This document shows, one piece after another, positions 10,720-21,479 of a DNA stretch of 64,000 nucleotides; the stretch's first letter is position 1; every line of letters begins with the position of its first letter. The DNA is taken from assembly GCA_030549775.1 (NCBI GenBank), contig CM060174.1, positions 45,860,707 to 45,924,706 of the forward strand. The letters are read 5' to 3'. Below the pieces are notes generated by a model that did not search any database, was not told where the DNA came from, and worked only from the letters and a program-made list of their open reading frames with translations. The DNA comes from Tamarix chinensis. Its lineage: Eukaryota > Streptophyta > Magnoliopsida > Caryophyllales > Tamaricaceae. A program made the position numbers and the translations under genes.

Positions 10720-11910
10720 GCAAACCCTAATGCCACCATACCAACATTAATACCACCATGCAAACCATAACACCACCATGCAAACCCTAATACCACCATA
10801 AGCCATTAATACCACTATGCAATCATTAATAGAACCATACAAACCATAACACCACCATGCAACCCTAATACCACCATAAGCCATTAATACCACTATGCAA
10901 TCATTAATACCACCATACGAACATTAATACCACCATAAAATCACAAATACCACCATACAACATTAATACCCCCATAAAATCACAAATACCACCATACAAA
11001 CCCTAATACCACCATACAACATTAATACCTCCATAAGATCACTAATACCACCATACAAACCCTAATACCACCATACAACATTAATACCTCCATAAAATCA
11101 CTAATACCACCATACAAACCCTAATACCACCATACAACATTAATACCTCCATAAAATCACAAATACCACCATACAACCCTAATACCACCATACAATATTA
11201 ATACCTCCATAAAATCACTAATACCATCACACAAACCCTAATACCACCATACAATATTAATACCTCCATAAAATCACTAATACCACCATACAAACCCTAA
11301 TACCACCATACAACATTAATACCTCCATAAAATCACAAATACCACCATACAAACCTTAATACCACCATACAACATTAATACCTCCATAAAATCACTAATA
11401 CCACCATACAAACCCTAATACCACCATACAATTTTAATACCTCCATAAGGTCACTAATACCACCATACAACCCTAATACCACCATACGACATTAATACCT
11501 CCATAAAATCACTAATACCACCATACAAACCCTAATACCACCATACAACATTAATACCTCCATAAAATCACAAATACCACCATACAACCCTAATACCACC
11601 ATACCCTAATACCACCATACGACATTAATACCTCCATAAAATCACTAATACCACCACACAAACCCTAATACCACCATACGACATTAATACCTCCATAAAA
11701 TTACTAATACCACTATACAAACCCTAATACCACCATACAACATTAATACCTCCATAAAATCACAAATACCACCATACAAACCCTAATACCACCATACAAT
11801 TTTAATACCTCCATAAGGTCACTAATATCACCATACAACCCTAATACCACCATACGACATTAATACCTCCATAAAATCACTAATACCACCATACAACATT
11901 AAGACTCCCA
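10720..11910. repeat. 59-bp tandem array inside LTR B
   Basis: The regular part (about 10920-11900) has a 59-bp period built from roughly 20-bp subunits of the form CTAATACCACCATACAAAC, with the third subunit reading TTAATACCTCCATAAAATC. There are about 16 copies. The left part (10720-10920) is less regular and looks like the older edge. Every unit holds AAACCCTAA, like plant telomere repeat, but the array is not telomeric. It has no coding content. Confidence 0.9.
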
Positions 11911-12481
11911 TGATGGTTCCCAACTCATATTGTCATTTATCCTAACATGCATGTCCTAGTGGGCCATAACATAATACATTATAAACATCATACATATACA
12001 TGTCATGCTCATATCATGGGAGCACATACAACATACCTCAATCTCCAAGCTGCGCTACACATAAGGCAAGTTATACACAAATCATCTAATACATGGCATA
12101 GCATGGCATACACAACATTCAACACATCCATGTCACACATAGCACAAGGCCATTAGCTTCATCCTTACCTAAGGCGACGCCGGGCTTAGAGCACGCTCCT
12201 CTAACTCCTTAGGGCTTTGGTCGGGGTTACCTATAAAAGGGGAAAATGCTAAGTATTAGTTTCCCTTATAATTACTATCAATCCTCATTCTAGTTTAAGG
12301 TTAGGGTTTTTATTACTAAAAAGGGTTTTATACAAAAACTAGGGTTTTTACCTTAGAATTAGTATACTAAATATTAGTAGTCCAAATATAGTTATTTATG
12401 ATACTTATTGTTACACTTATTTTATTAAGCCCATTAGTTCCATTCTTATAATACTAGTGTTCACTAGTCATAGTAAAATAG

Positions 12482-12483
12482 TG

Positions 12484-12565
<82 letters not shown>
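12482..12565. repeat. (AAT)n microsatellite
   Basis: About 27 nearly perfect AAT units lie within a broader AAT-rich zone of LTR B (12480-13080). A second run lies at 13020-13065. Related zones occur in fragment E (19200-19800 and 21220-21395). Confidence 0.9.
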
Positions 12566-13021
12566 GACTACTAATAGTGATACTTATGTTTCAAGTAATA
12601 GAACTCTAGCGTTTTTAAGATTAAGTCTAACAATGGTGTTAGGTTTGAAATAATAATATTATAAGGTCACAATATTACAAGTAAACTATTCTTAAGGGTG
12701 ATAATGATAATAGTAATAATACTAATAATGAGGATAATAATAGTAATAATAACCATAATAACCCTGGCAATAATAATAACAATAACAATAACCCAGTATG
12801 GTTAAGTATTAATAATAATAACCTTAGTAAGGTAATAGAAATAATAATGATAAAATGTTAATACTAATAACAATAAGACCAAATTTAAGTATAATACCAC
12901 TTAGGGTTTAAAAGGGATGTTAGTAGTAGTAGAAAAATAAGAACATTAATGATGGAGACCATAATAATGATAATAATGATAATAATAATTATAATAGTAA
13001 TAGTAATGAAAGAAGTAATAC

Positions 13022-13062
<41 letters not shown>

Positions 13063-13082
13063 TTGGTAGAAAATAGTAGTAG

Positions 13083-13633
13083 TTATATAAAAGGGGGTAT
13101 TAGGGTTTGGATGAGTGGAGAACCACCCAGGGTCGGTGGTGGTCCGGCGGCGGCGCGTGGCGACGACGGCGGCGGCGGTGGAGGAGGAGAAGGGGGGAAA
13201 AGATGGAGGTGGTGGTTAGATGGGAGGAGAAAAGGAGGAGTTTGAGGTAGGGAAAGAAAGAGCAGGTAAAGGGCAGTGGAATGAGGGTGGTGGCGTGGCA
13301 AGGGATGGCGGCGTGCGGCAGCGACTGCGGCGGCCGAGGGTGGTGGAGAGAGGTGGAAGATGAGGGAGGAAGTAGGAGGGGGAGGCTGGGGAAGATGGAG
13401 GTATGGGAAGGTAGATGGAGGTCTGTTGGGCATTTTGGAGGGTGGAGGAGGCTCTGGTGGCGGCTGGACTGGCGGTGGAAGGCGGCGCAAGGGCGGCGAA
13501 GGCTGGAGGTGGCGGTTTCGGGATAGGAATCTTGCACGGCTAGGGCGGCACGTGCAGGGCAAGGGGAGGGGTGCTGGTGGTTTGGTTTCATTGAGGAAAG
13601 TGCAGGGATGATAACGGTGGGCAGTGGTGACGG
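13083..13633 (-). other. Strand-skewed CT-rich island of LTR B
   Basis: The plus strand is strongly G/A-rich and GC-rich, in contrast to the AT-rich surroundings. Homologous words (CTGAGGGTGGTGGAGAG, GGCACGTGCAGGGCAA-type) recur in fragment E at 21640-21890. Long open frames occur on both strands, including Pro-rich ones on the minus strand (13083-13562, 13100-13636), because a CT-rich strand rarely forms stop codons. I do not regard them as genes. Confidence 0.6.
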
Positions 13634-14332
13634 CATGGATATAAAATATGATATTGATGGATTAATGACGGAATAATGGCTTAAGGCCCGAATGTATTGA
13701 TCTCACACTATGACATGGCTTAAGGCCCAAAGTATCGACCGTGACTTATAAATTATTGTGTATGTTATTGTTATGCATGCACCTCATATTATTTATGTGT
13801 GTAGTTTGCATTATGTGTCGTATGCGGGCCTATCTTTAAGTGTGGTATTAAAGGGTTACTCAGTACCGTAGTACTGAAGGGATTCCCTTTATGGGCCCCT
13901 GCCTATTCAATGGGCAGTGCCCTTGCAGGTTTTTCAGGTGCTACTCAAGTGGGCTACGGGAAAGAGAGTAAGGAGTTATCCAGTATCGTTAGGGTTTTCC
14001 CTCCTTCTTCGTTTAATTTCCTAGTTTTGATGTTATATTGGTACTTTAACCACCATCGGTGGATTTTATTCCTGAAAACGATTTGATGCGCTACTCTGAT
14101 TTAAGTATGTTGAAGTTCTTGCAATTTACTCTAATTTATGCATGTTGAATGTCTTTCAAATTGTATTTCATTTTCTTAGCCTTAGCACTTGGTACTGGAA
14201 CGGTATGAGTGAATCGGTCTAGTACTAAGTGTGGCGGTAATACTCCCAAAGTTCACGTTTTATTTATCTACTTCCGCTAATCTTCCTTTTAATTAATGAA
14301 ATTTTTCAGTAGTGAATTTTGGGTGTGTTACA
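13634..14332 (+). mobile_element. Tail of 5' LTR of element A
   Basis: This aligns with the last roughly 680 bases of the giant solo LTR at 56361-62973, from CATGGATATAAAAT onward (shared GGCTTAAGGCCC twice, GGGTTACTCAGTACCGTAGT, GGCAGTG(C/T)CC). It ends TTTGGGTGTGTTACA at 14332, three bases before a PBS. The start is lost at 13634, where it abuts LTR B in the opposite orientation. The conserved hairpin lies at 14186-14231. Confidence 0.75.
14186..14231 (+). promoter_or_regulatory. Conserved hairpin near LTR 3' end (copy A)
   Basis: Arms CACTTGGTACT (14186-14196) and AGTACTAAGTG (14221-14231) pair over 11 positions, with one pair becoming G-U as RNA. The loop is 24 bases. It is followed at once by TGGCGGTAATAC. 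It lies about 100 bases before the LTR end, so it would fall near the R/U5 part of the RNA leader (inference). Confidence 0.6.
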
Positions 14333-14335
14333 AGT

Positions 14336-14347
14336 TGGTATCAGAGC
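14336..14347 (+). other. Primer-binding site of element A (tRNA-iMet type)
   Basis: TGGTATCAGAGC is three bases after the LTR end at 14332 and matches the plant initiator-Met PBS exactly. A second near copy, TGGTATCAGGTA at 14464-14475, follows ACCACAAGT and parallels the second site in element B. Confidence 0.85.
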
Positions 14348-14727
14348 GTTTGGTCCTCTGGCCATGCTCGTTTCCGAAAATAAATTTGGTTTTTGAAATT
14401 TGTATTTGATTTTGAAGCATGTTTGACCGCGACTCCATTTTTCTTTTAACTGGTACCACAAGTTGGTATCAGGTATTTTCTGAAAATCTTCTTCGGTTTT
14501 TAAATATTTTGAGTTGATTAAATAAGTAAGTATCAAAGTATTTCATAGAAGTTTTGAAGGGTAAACGATTATTCTAGAGTTTTTCTCTAAATTCTCTCGT
14601 TTGGTTCCCATAAACCGGATTGGTCCTGAGAGTTGGGTATGGGTAGATTAAGTGACCTAGGGTTAGATCACCTAGCTTGAGGAATAGCACCTTCCCTAAT
14701 AGACTTCTATTTTACAGCTAACCCAAG

Positions 14728-15750
14728 ATGGACGGAGACGAACGAATCAATAATCTAGAGAGGGTGTCCGAAGTACTCATAGAAATGGCTCAACGCCCCT
14801 CGTTGCCTCAACCTCAAGCTACTTTACCTTCGACAAGTATCGGAGAAGATTGGCTCGATATAGTTTCACGTCATCGACCCCCGACCTACGATGGAAAAGA
14901 AGATCCCGTGGTCTTACAAAACTGGATACGAGATTTTGATAGGACTTTCGAGGCACTTAACTGTCCTGAGGAACGAAGAACGAACATCACGGCGTATTTT
15001 TTGAGGACCAGCCGATACATGGTGGGAAGATCTTCAAACTCTAGGAGGACGACCGACATCATGGGAAGACTTCAAGACCACCATCCGTACGCATTTCTAC
15101 ACAGAAAGTCTCAAGAGGGCCAAGCTCAAAGAGTTCATGGAGCTAACACAAGGGAGTTTGTCGGTTCGAGAGTACTATGCACAATTTACGGAGTTGCTGA
15201 GGTTCAGCCCCGGGATAGCAGCTAGCAAGGCAACGACAATCTTTCAATTCGAGCAAGGACTTCGATTCAACATCCGAAGCATGATGGGAGCTGACTTTTT
15301 CCACGACTTGAGTACGGTGTATGAGCGAGCATGTAACGCCGATGCCTTGATCAAAGAACAAGCCTCCATCTTAGGCAAGAGAAAGAACGAAGAGACCGAG
15401 ACCGAAGCAAAGAGTCATCGCCCCAGTAGCAAAGTTGTGTGGGACCAGCCTCAACTTCAAACTAAGGCTCAACATAAGAGGAATCAAAGTACTTCCAATT
15501 CAACGTCTAGCAAGAGACCGGATTGACACTACCACTGCCGACGTTGCAAAAGAGACCATCCGGGCAAGGATTGCATGGGAAAGCTGATTCAGTGCCATGA
15601 CTGTGGACAACTTGGTCATAGAAGTTTCGAATGCTCCAGTGCGCCCCTTGAAAGAATCCAGAGGCCAACAACCATCGGTTCGGCAAGATCAAGCGCTTGG
15701 AGTAACCCATTCAGCCTCGTTAGCCGAAGAAGAAGAGCAAGCGATTGATC
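14728..15750 (+). pseudogene. gag: gag-like gene of element A (no pol follows)
   Basis: The start at 14728 follows AACCCAAG and opens with MDGDERINNLERVSEVL. The retrotransposon Gag domain is readable in two frames: YDGKEDPVVLQNWIRDFDRTFEALNCPEE in the first, then ELTQGSLSVREYYAQFTELLRF and FEQGLRFNIRSMMGADFF in the second. The frame changes just after 15000, near a T-run. A stop at 15524-15526 precedes two zinc knuckles: CRRCKRDHPGKDC (spacing CX2CX3HX4C) and CHDCGQLGHRSFEC (canonical CX2CX4HX4C, to about 15636). The frame ends near 15750, about 340 residues in all. Gag would form the particle and bind RNA. Protease, RT and integrase are absent, and only about 200 bases remain before the 3' LTR. 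The Gag style, PBS and PPT region resemble the Tekay/Del lineage. Much of it is still readable, so decay is recent compared with its neighbours. Confidence 0.78.
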
Positions 15751-15849
15751 ATGATGTAACCTCTTCAAGCTGCCCGTTGGGTCCCACATGATTATTTGTA
15801 TTATTAACTTTGTGTGTAGTTGATTTTCCTTAGTTAGGTAAGTTTCTCT

Positions 15850-15862
15850 TTAAGGGGGTAGT
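15850..15862 (+). other. Upstream PPT-like copy, element A
   Basis: TTAAGGGGGTAGT, preceded by TTTCTC, repeats about 85 bases upstream of the LTR-adjacent PPT. Element B has an equivalent extra copy at 8894-8917. Confidence 0.5.
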
Positions 15863-15913
15863 TACCCCAAGTAACTTAGGACACCTTTTGTAACCCTAGT
15901 ACTAAGACCCAAA

Positions 15914-15949
15914 CTTCGGGGACGAAGTTTTTCTTTAAGGGGGTAGTGA
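15914..15949 (+). other. Stem-loop and polypurine tract before 3' LTR of element A
   Basis: AAACTTCG-GGGA-CGAAGTTT forms a perfect 8-bp stem with a four-base loop (about 15911-15930). It is followed by TTTTCTTTAAGGGGGTAGTGA and then the LTR start TGTAATTCCCC at 15950. The PPT primes plus-strand DNA synthesis. A TTCGGGGACGAA word before the PPT is familiar from Tekay/Del-type plant gypsy elements, which supports that affinity. Confidence 0.75.
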
Positions 15950-16261
15950 TGTAATTCCCCAAAATTTTATAAAACCTATATTCTAATAAATAACTTTAAT
16001 TGAAATAAAATTAGCTTGTAAAATTATTATTTTAATTATTTTATGGATTTTAGAGTATGTAAATTTTGATACGAGTATTTAATAAATTAAAAATAAATAT
16101 TTTGCTATTTATCATATTATTTTATTTAAATAATTTTCTAAATTAATATTTTACCAACTTTATCCTTTTTAAACTAAAATATTAGATTATAATAAATTAA
16201 ATTATTAAATTAAATAATTTACCAAGAATATTATGTTTTATGATTTTATAAATTAAATTAA

Positions 16262-17460
16262 ATTACTTTTCCTATTTTTTCATTCCCCTTTTTGCCCTTT
16301 CTCCCTTTTTCCTCTTTCTTCTTTTCTTTTTCTCTTTTCTTTTCCTTCTCCTCCCTTGGGTCGTCCGCTGAGCCAGGCCCGTCTCCCTTCTCCCTCGCGC
16401 GTTGGGCCAGGCCGTCCCCCAGCCTCTCCTTCTCCCGCGCACAGCCAGTCGCCCAGCCTTCTTTATTTTTCTCCCTGAACCAGCCGGCTCTCTTCTTTTT
16501 CTGCGCCGGTCCAGCCGCCCCCAGTCTCCTTCTTCCCTTCTTCTTCTCCCACGCCGACCCGCTCCCGTCCTCCATGCACGCCCGACCACTGCCGCCGCCT
16601 GCCACCACACCTACCCCCTACTACTCCCTCTCTCTACCCCGTCCTTTTCTTTCCTATTTCGAGCCAAACTAACCCCCTGCACCCTCCATTTCCCGCTTGA
16701 ATTCTTTCCTTCTTCTTCCCTGTCTTCCCCTGCCAACCGACAGCCCTGCCACCACACCGCAGCACCGATCGGCCGCCTGCTCCCCCTGCCTCACCCTCTT
16801 ATTTTTCTTACCCTCACCAGCCCTTCATTCCCACATTTTTCGAGCCTAATCTCCCTCCCCGAGCTCCCTCTTATCTCCTTCCTTCTCCCTCCATTTTTTT
16901 CCCCGTTTTCTTCTCACCGCCGCCCGCCGCCGCTTGAACCACCAAGCCCAACCCCTGCGCCGCCTTCTGCCACCTCCTACAACCACCCTGCACCACCACG
17001 CAGCCCCTTCAAGCCCTACACTTCCTCCCTTCTCCTCCTCTTCCTTTTTCTCCCCAGTTTTTCCCCTTACCGCCGAGCCACCTGCAACCGCCTCTACCTC
17101 CGCCGTCCGGCAACCTCTGCCGCCACCCAACCCACCGTTCGACACCCTGCAACCCCCTCCATAACCGCCATGCATTAGTTAGCCAAAACAGCCCTTTAAC
17201 CCCTCCATTTTTCCCTCTCCTTTTCCTTCCTTCTCAGCCCCTCCCCCTCGACCCTTGTCGGCAACCAACTTCGCCGCCTTGAAACCACCCTTAGCCTCCA
17301 CCTACACCCCCTCTACACTTCTGCACCATTCCCCTGCCTTAGAACCTCCCCTAACCACCTTCTTTTCTAGCCTAAAGACCCTAACCCGAAAATGATAAAT
17401 CTTGCTTCCTTCACCCCACTTTGAGCCTTTTCCCTTCTCTTTTCTGCATGAAACTCACGC
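16262..17460 (+). other. CT-rich, GC-rich island of LTR A
   Basis: The plus strand is very pyrimidine-rich. The homologous islands are at 56660-56930 plus 58312-59400 (copy C) and, inverted, 46330-47560 (copy D). A 258-codon Pro/Ser/Leu-rich frame (16402-17178) has a counterpart in D (46401-47123 minus) sharing the word RRPATSAATQ or RHPATSAATQ. In copy C the matching stretch is in another frame with a different sequence. That argues that base composition, not selection, keeps it open. Confidence 0.6.
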
Positions 17461-18059
17461 TCCTCATGCAGCGTGAGCTCCCCTTCATTTTAAAAAAATT
17501 ATTTGGCTAATTTTTAAGGTATAATGGTATTTTATGTTAAGTGTTTTATTAATTAAAATTTATAAATTTTTATACTTGGATTCTTATTTCTAACATAAAT
17601 ATGATGGATATTATTTTTAGGTGTTGAGTTGCTAATTATGCTTGGTAAGATTTGATATTTTGTGGGATTAAGGTAACTGTTAATCCTCCCTTAAATATAT
17701 GAAAAAACGTATGCTAGCACATTTAGGGTTTAGTATGATTTTATGCATGTTTTGTATGCTTAGCATGATATGTATATGGTTCTTATATTGTTTGATAAAA
17801 ATAAAAAGCATGATAACTTTTGTGCCATATGTAGGTATGTTAGTTAAGGAAGGAGTTGGAATATTGATGGAAATGTTAAATACTTGTTTATGATGTACCA
17901 TGTTGCTAATGCATGAATGATGTTATTGTTTAAGGGTATTTTAGTAATTATGCTTACGAGGTATATAAATCAATGTGTGTAGTTGCTAATGAGTATTATG
18001 TTGAAAAATGACAAGTTGGTGGACTTAGATGATAAAAAATGAAGTATTAATATCATTAT

Positions 18060-19180
18060 TTTATGTAGTGTTAGTAAATTCGTAAAAATGGTGAATAAAG
18101 GGGTTGAATGGAAATTTTATAAGTGAAAAGGGTATTTCGGTAATTTTATAAGTAAAAGGGTATTTTGGTAATTTAAAAATAAAGGGGTTAAATGATAATT
18201 TATAAGTAAAGGATAAAATTGTAAGTTGTGAGAAAGAAGGGTAAAATGGTAATTTTGGAAGTAGGGGTAAAATAGTAATTTTGGATGAAGGAGGGCATTA
18301 TGGTAATTGTTCAAGTAAAAAGGGCATTATGGTAATTTTGGAGGTAGAGGGGCAAAATCGTAATTTCATAAGTAAAGGGTAATATGGTAAATTATATAAG
18401 TGAATGGTGAAGTGGTAATTTATAAGTAAAGGGGTAACATGGTAATTTGGGAAAGAAGGGCAAAATGGTAATTATGCATGGAAAGATAAAGATGGTAATC
18501 TTGGATGTGAAAGGGTAAAATAGTAATTTGTAAAGTAAAAGATGTATGGTGGTAGTTTTCATAAATAAAAGGATATTATGGTAAAATTGGATGTAAGGGG
18601 GTAAAATGGTAATTTTGTAAATAAAAGGATATTATGGTAAACTTGGGAGTAAGGGGTAACGTGGTAATTATGATAACGACAAAAGATAATTTAGAGATTA
18701 AATTATGATTGTAGAAGGGCAATTGGATAAGTATGATGCTATAGAAGGGTAATTTGGTAATTTAACCAATTAAAGGGCATTATGGTAATTTTAAATATGG
18801 ACAAGGGTAAAATTGGTAATTGTAATTATGAATAGGGGTAAATTAATTATGAGGAAGGTTAATTTGGAATTTATGATAATTGAAAAGGGTAAATGGCAAT
18901 TAAAAATAATTGAGAGAGGTAAAATGGTAATTACGATAAGGAGAAGGGCAATTTGGTAATTTATCCAACTCAAGGGCAATTTAGTAATTATAACAAAGGA
19001 GACGGGCGATTTGGTAATATAATCAACCAAAAGGAAAATATGATAAGCGTAGTAATTATGAGGGGTGAATGGTGATCTAAAAAGTGTAGGAGACAATTTG
19101 GTAATCTAAAGTGGACAAGGGGTAATTTGGTAATTATGAAACCTTAAGGGTAATGTGGTAATTTATCAAGTAAGAAATGG
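18060..19180 (+). repeat. GGTAATTTT minisatellite of LTR A
   Basis: Variable units of about 28-37 bp centre on GGTAATTTNNNAAGTAAAGGG. The same array is at 60050-61190 (copy C) and, inverted, at 44420-45660 (copy D). Open frames on the reverse strand (18117-18314, 18791-19096) come from units whose length is often a multiple of three. Confidence 0.85.
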
Positions 19181-19715
19181 ATACTTAACAATTATATAAG
19201 TAATACTAATAGGTCTATGTTAATAGGTCTATGTTATATTTATAGCTATATTTATCTTATTAAGGCTAATAGCTTTATTTCATCTAATAATAGTACTAAC
19301 ATTAGTTATAGAAAAAATAGTGATATTAATAATAATAGTAATACTAATACTCATAGTAACAGAAAACCTAGTATTTTTAAGGTTAGGGCTAATAATAGGG
19401 TTAGTGATAAAAATAATTATATAATAATAGTAATACTAACAAAATACTAATATTGATAAAGATAATAATAATAATAATTATTATTATTATTATTATTATT
19501 GAAATAATGATAATATAAAGGTTCGAATATTTTTATAATAATAGTAATAGTAATAGTAATAGTAATAACTATTGTAACAATATTAAAAATAAAAGTGTTA
19601 AGGATAATATTATTAATAGTAATATTCAAATAATAAATAATAAATAATAATAATAAGATTTGAAAATTTTTAATAGCAACAAAAATGATAATATGCCAAA
19701 GCTACTAATAATGAA

Positions 19716-19774
<59 letters not shown>

Positions 19775-19813
19775 AAATGAAAATTAAATAATATTAAAAT
19801 AGGGTTTTGACCT

Positions 19814-21206
19814 TAATAGCCATAAATTATGCCAATCATATGAACTTTCACATAAAGATTTAATGTGATTATGTCATGATTTTTTCATAATTTAGTCCAC
19901 TTGTTCTTATTTAATTCTCTTGATCATATTTTGTAGGTATTTCAAGAATATGGGATCAAAAAAAGATAAACTGCAATAGCTGGAACAAAATAGAAACCAA
20001 CACAAGTTCTCAAAGTATGAAATGGAATAAAGACTTAAACATCCAAACATGATGTGATACAAATTTGTTCAAATATTGAACATGAAAGTTCTAGATATTT
20101 TTGTAATATTTCCAATGCATAAAAAATTAGCTCAACCTAAAGCCAAAAGAAGAATTTATGGCTAGAATATGAAACATGCACAAAGGTGAAGAATTGAAAC
20201 GACCGTGTTGATGGGCATTTATGTCTATATAAAACTATTTTTTTGTTCATTTTTGGAAGAGGAATAGATGGGATAAAAAGATGGCCACTTGGAGAGCACA
20301 AAAAAGAGATCTAGGGTCACTTGTTTGGCATCACCCAATCCAATCCCCCTCCAATTCATCCACAATCTTCCATCTCTTAATCTTAATTTCTTGTTCCCAA
20401 TCGGACGGATATAACGGTGAATTTATCATCTTGAATAAAGAGGTTAATGTATTTTTCCTTTGGATTTTTTTTTAATTGATGAAATTCTCTATGTTTAAGA
20501 TGTTGAGATTAATGAAAGCCATGATTGGCTAATTGACCTATGCCGAGGTGAAGGGAAATCCCCTTATCTGGATGTGTTGGGAATCTGAACCTGCACAACC
20601 TAATTCCTTGTCATATGTGTTGTGCTAATGATTTAATTGGACTAATAGAGAAAATTGATCACTTTTCAATTATTATTTAGAGAAACCCGGCGAGATTTGA
20701 GAGATGAGTTGTAATGGTCTCCATTAGCATGACTACAAATCAAACCACAAATTCGAGAGACGTTGGTTGTCTTCTACAACTAAAAAAAGGAGGGAATATG
20801 ATAGATAATAATGCGTTGCCTATTTTTCGCATTCATACTAGAGATAGATGAGTATTAATAGACCATAGGGTGTAGTGGCTTGAGAGAGTACTATAATACA
20901 TACTTTAGTTAGCATTCATGATAAAGTGTTTTGATTTGGGTTTTTGGGTAAATATTCTATCACATTGGGGTTGAGAGAATTGACCGAAACCTTTGCATTT
21001 TATCTAATTGAATTTCACTTGTTCTTATATTATAGTTGTATTTAGTTTGCACATTTTATATTTATTTCGAGTTAGACATGATCTGCCCCTATCGTTAGTC
21101 TAGACATAGGAGATATTGTCACTATCCCATTGCTCACTTCCTAGTCTCTATGGGATCGATCTTGCATGCTACTTCAACACCGTATGCTTGCAGTTAGAAT
21201 TCATCA
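19814..21206 (+). mobile_element. Solo LTR J, 1.39 kb, nested in fragment E
   Basis: It begins TAATAGCC and ends GAATTCATCA, flanked by GACCT (19809-19813) and GACCC (21207-21211), a 5-bp target duplication with one mismatch. Its order of blocks matches solo LTR I (56934-58311, 1378 bp): a block around GTTCTAGATATTTTTGTAAT, GGTGAAGGG(A/T)AAT, a GAGA(T)TTGAGAGAT-type block, and the end block with GGGATCGATCTTG. The end resembles LTRs of Athila/Tat-type gypsy elements (TATGCTTGCAG). No internal sequence remains. Frame 20281-20475 is not regarded as a gene. Confidence 0.75.
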
Positions 21207-21244
21207 GACCCCTTAATAATAATAAGATTAATAATGATACTAAT

Positions 21245-21353
21245 ACTAATACTAAAAATAATAATAATAATAATAATAATAATGATGATGATGATGATGA
21301 TGATGATGATAATAATAATAATAAATATTGATAATAATAATAATAATGATAAC

Positions 21354-21395
<42 letters not shown>
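21245..21395. repeat. (AAT)n/(ATG)n compound microsatellite
   Basis: Runs of AAT, then GATGAT for about 9 units (21282-21309), then more AAT. The frames of Ile, Met, Asn or Asp runs across it are fortuitous. Confidence 0.9.
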
Positions 21396-21396
<1 letters not shown>

Positions 21397-21479
21397 AAAT
21401 AAAAAGAATTAGGTTTGCATAAATAGGACTTAAGGGTTGAGAAGGGTTAGGGCACCACCTAGCATTGCGGGTGATCAAC

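Larger units (their letters stand above)
9268..13633 (-). mobile_element. 5' LTR of element B (giant LTR, truncated at its start)
   Basis: Read on the minus strand it ends at 9268 next to the PBS. Going away from the end it holds the conserved hairpin (9368-9413), a block shared with the solo LTR at 35736 (around GTGGGGAGCAGACCTC), a 54-bp minisatellite, a 59-bp array, an AAT-rich zone with microsatellites (12250-13080), and a GA-rich (CT-rich on its own strand) island from 13083. It never reaches an LTR start. At 13633-13634 it meets, in the opposite orientation, the LTR tail of element A. What survives is 4.37 kb. The island is homologous to 21480-21900 in fragment E. Confidence 0.65.
15950..19203 (+). 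mobile_element. 3' LTR of element A (giant LTR, tail missing)
   Basis: It begins TGTAATTCCCCAAAATTTT after the PPT and aligns in order with the solo LTR at 56361: an AT-rich start (15950-16260), a CT-rich island (16262-17460), an AT segment (17460-18050), then a minisatellite (18060-19180). Similarity stops within ATTATATAAGTA at about 19203, where opposite-strand sequence of fragment E begins. Roughly 1.8 kb of LTR tail is missing relative to the solo copy, including the motif minisatellite and hairpin. Frames in the island and minisatellite are treated as non-coding. Confidence 0.7.

Noticed and set aside
10720..11910. Telomeric or CRISPR-like array
   Set aside because: Contains AAACCCTAA words but with a 59-bp period, and has no unique spacers. 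It is a minisatellite inside an LTR in a plant genome.
14336..14347. Part of a tRNA gene
   Set aside because: Only the 12 bases complementary to the 3' end of initiator Met tRNA are present, placed three bases from an LTR end, which is a primer-binding site.
16402..17178. 258-codon Pro/Ser/Leu-rich frame as a cell-wall or secreted protein
   Set aside because: CT-rich sequence rarely makes stop codons. Several frames overlap, and the homologous stretch in copy C is in another frame. It sits inside an LTR. A selection test over many copies would settle it.
20281..20475. Possible small gene starting MATWRAQKRDLG
   Set aside because: It lies within solo LTR J, at a place where homologous LTR I has no matching frame.
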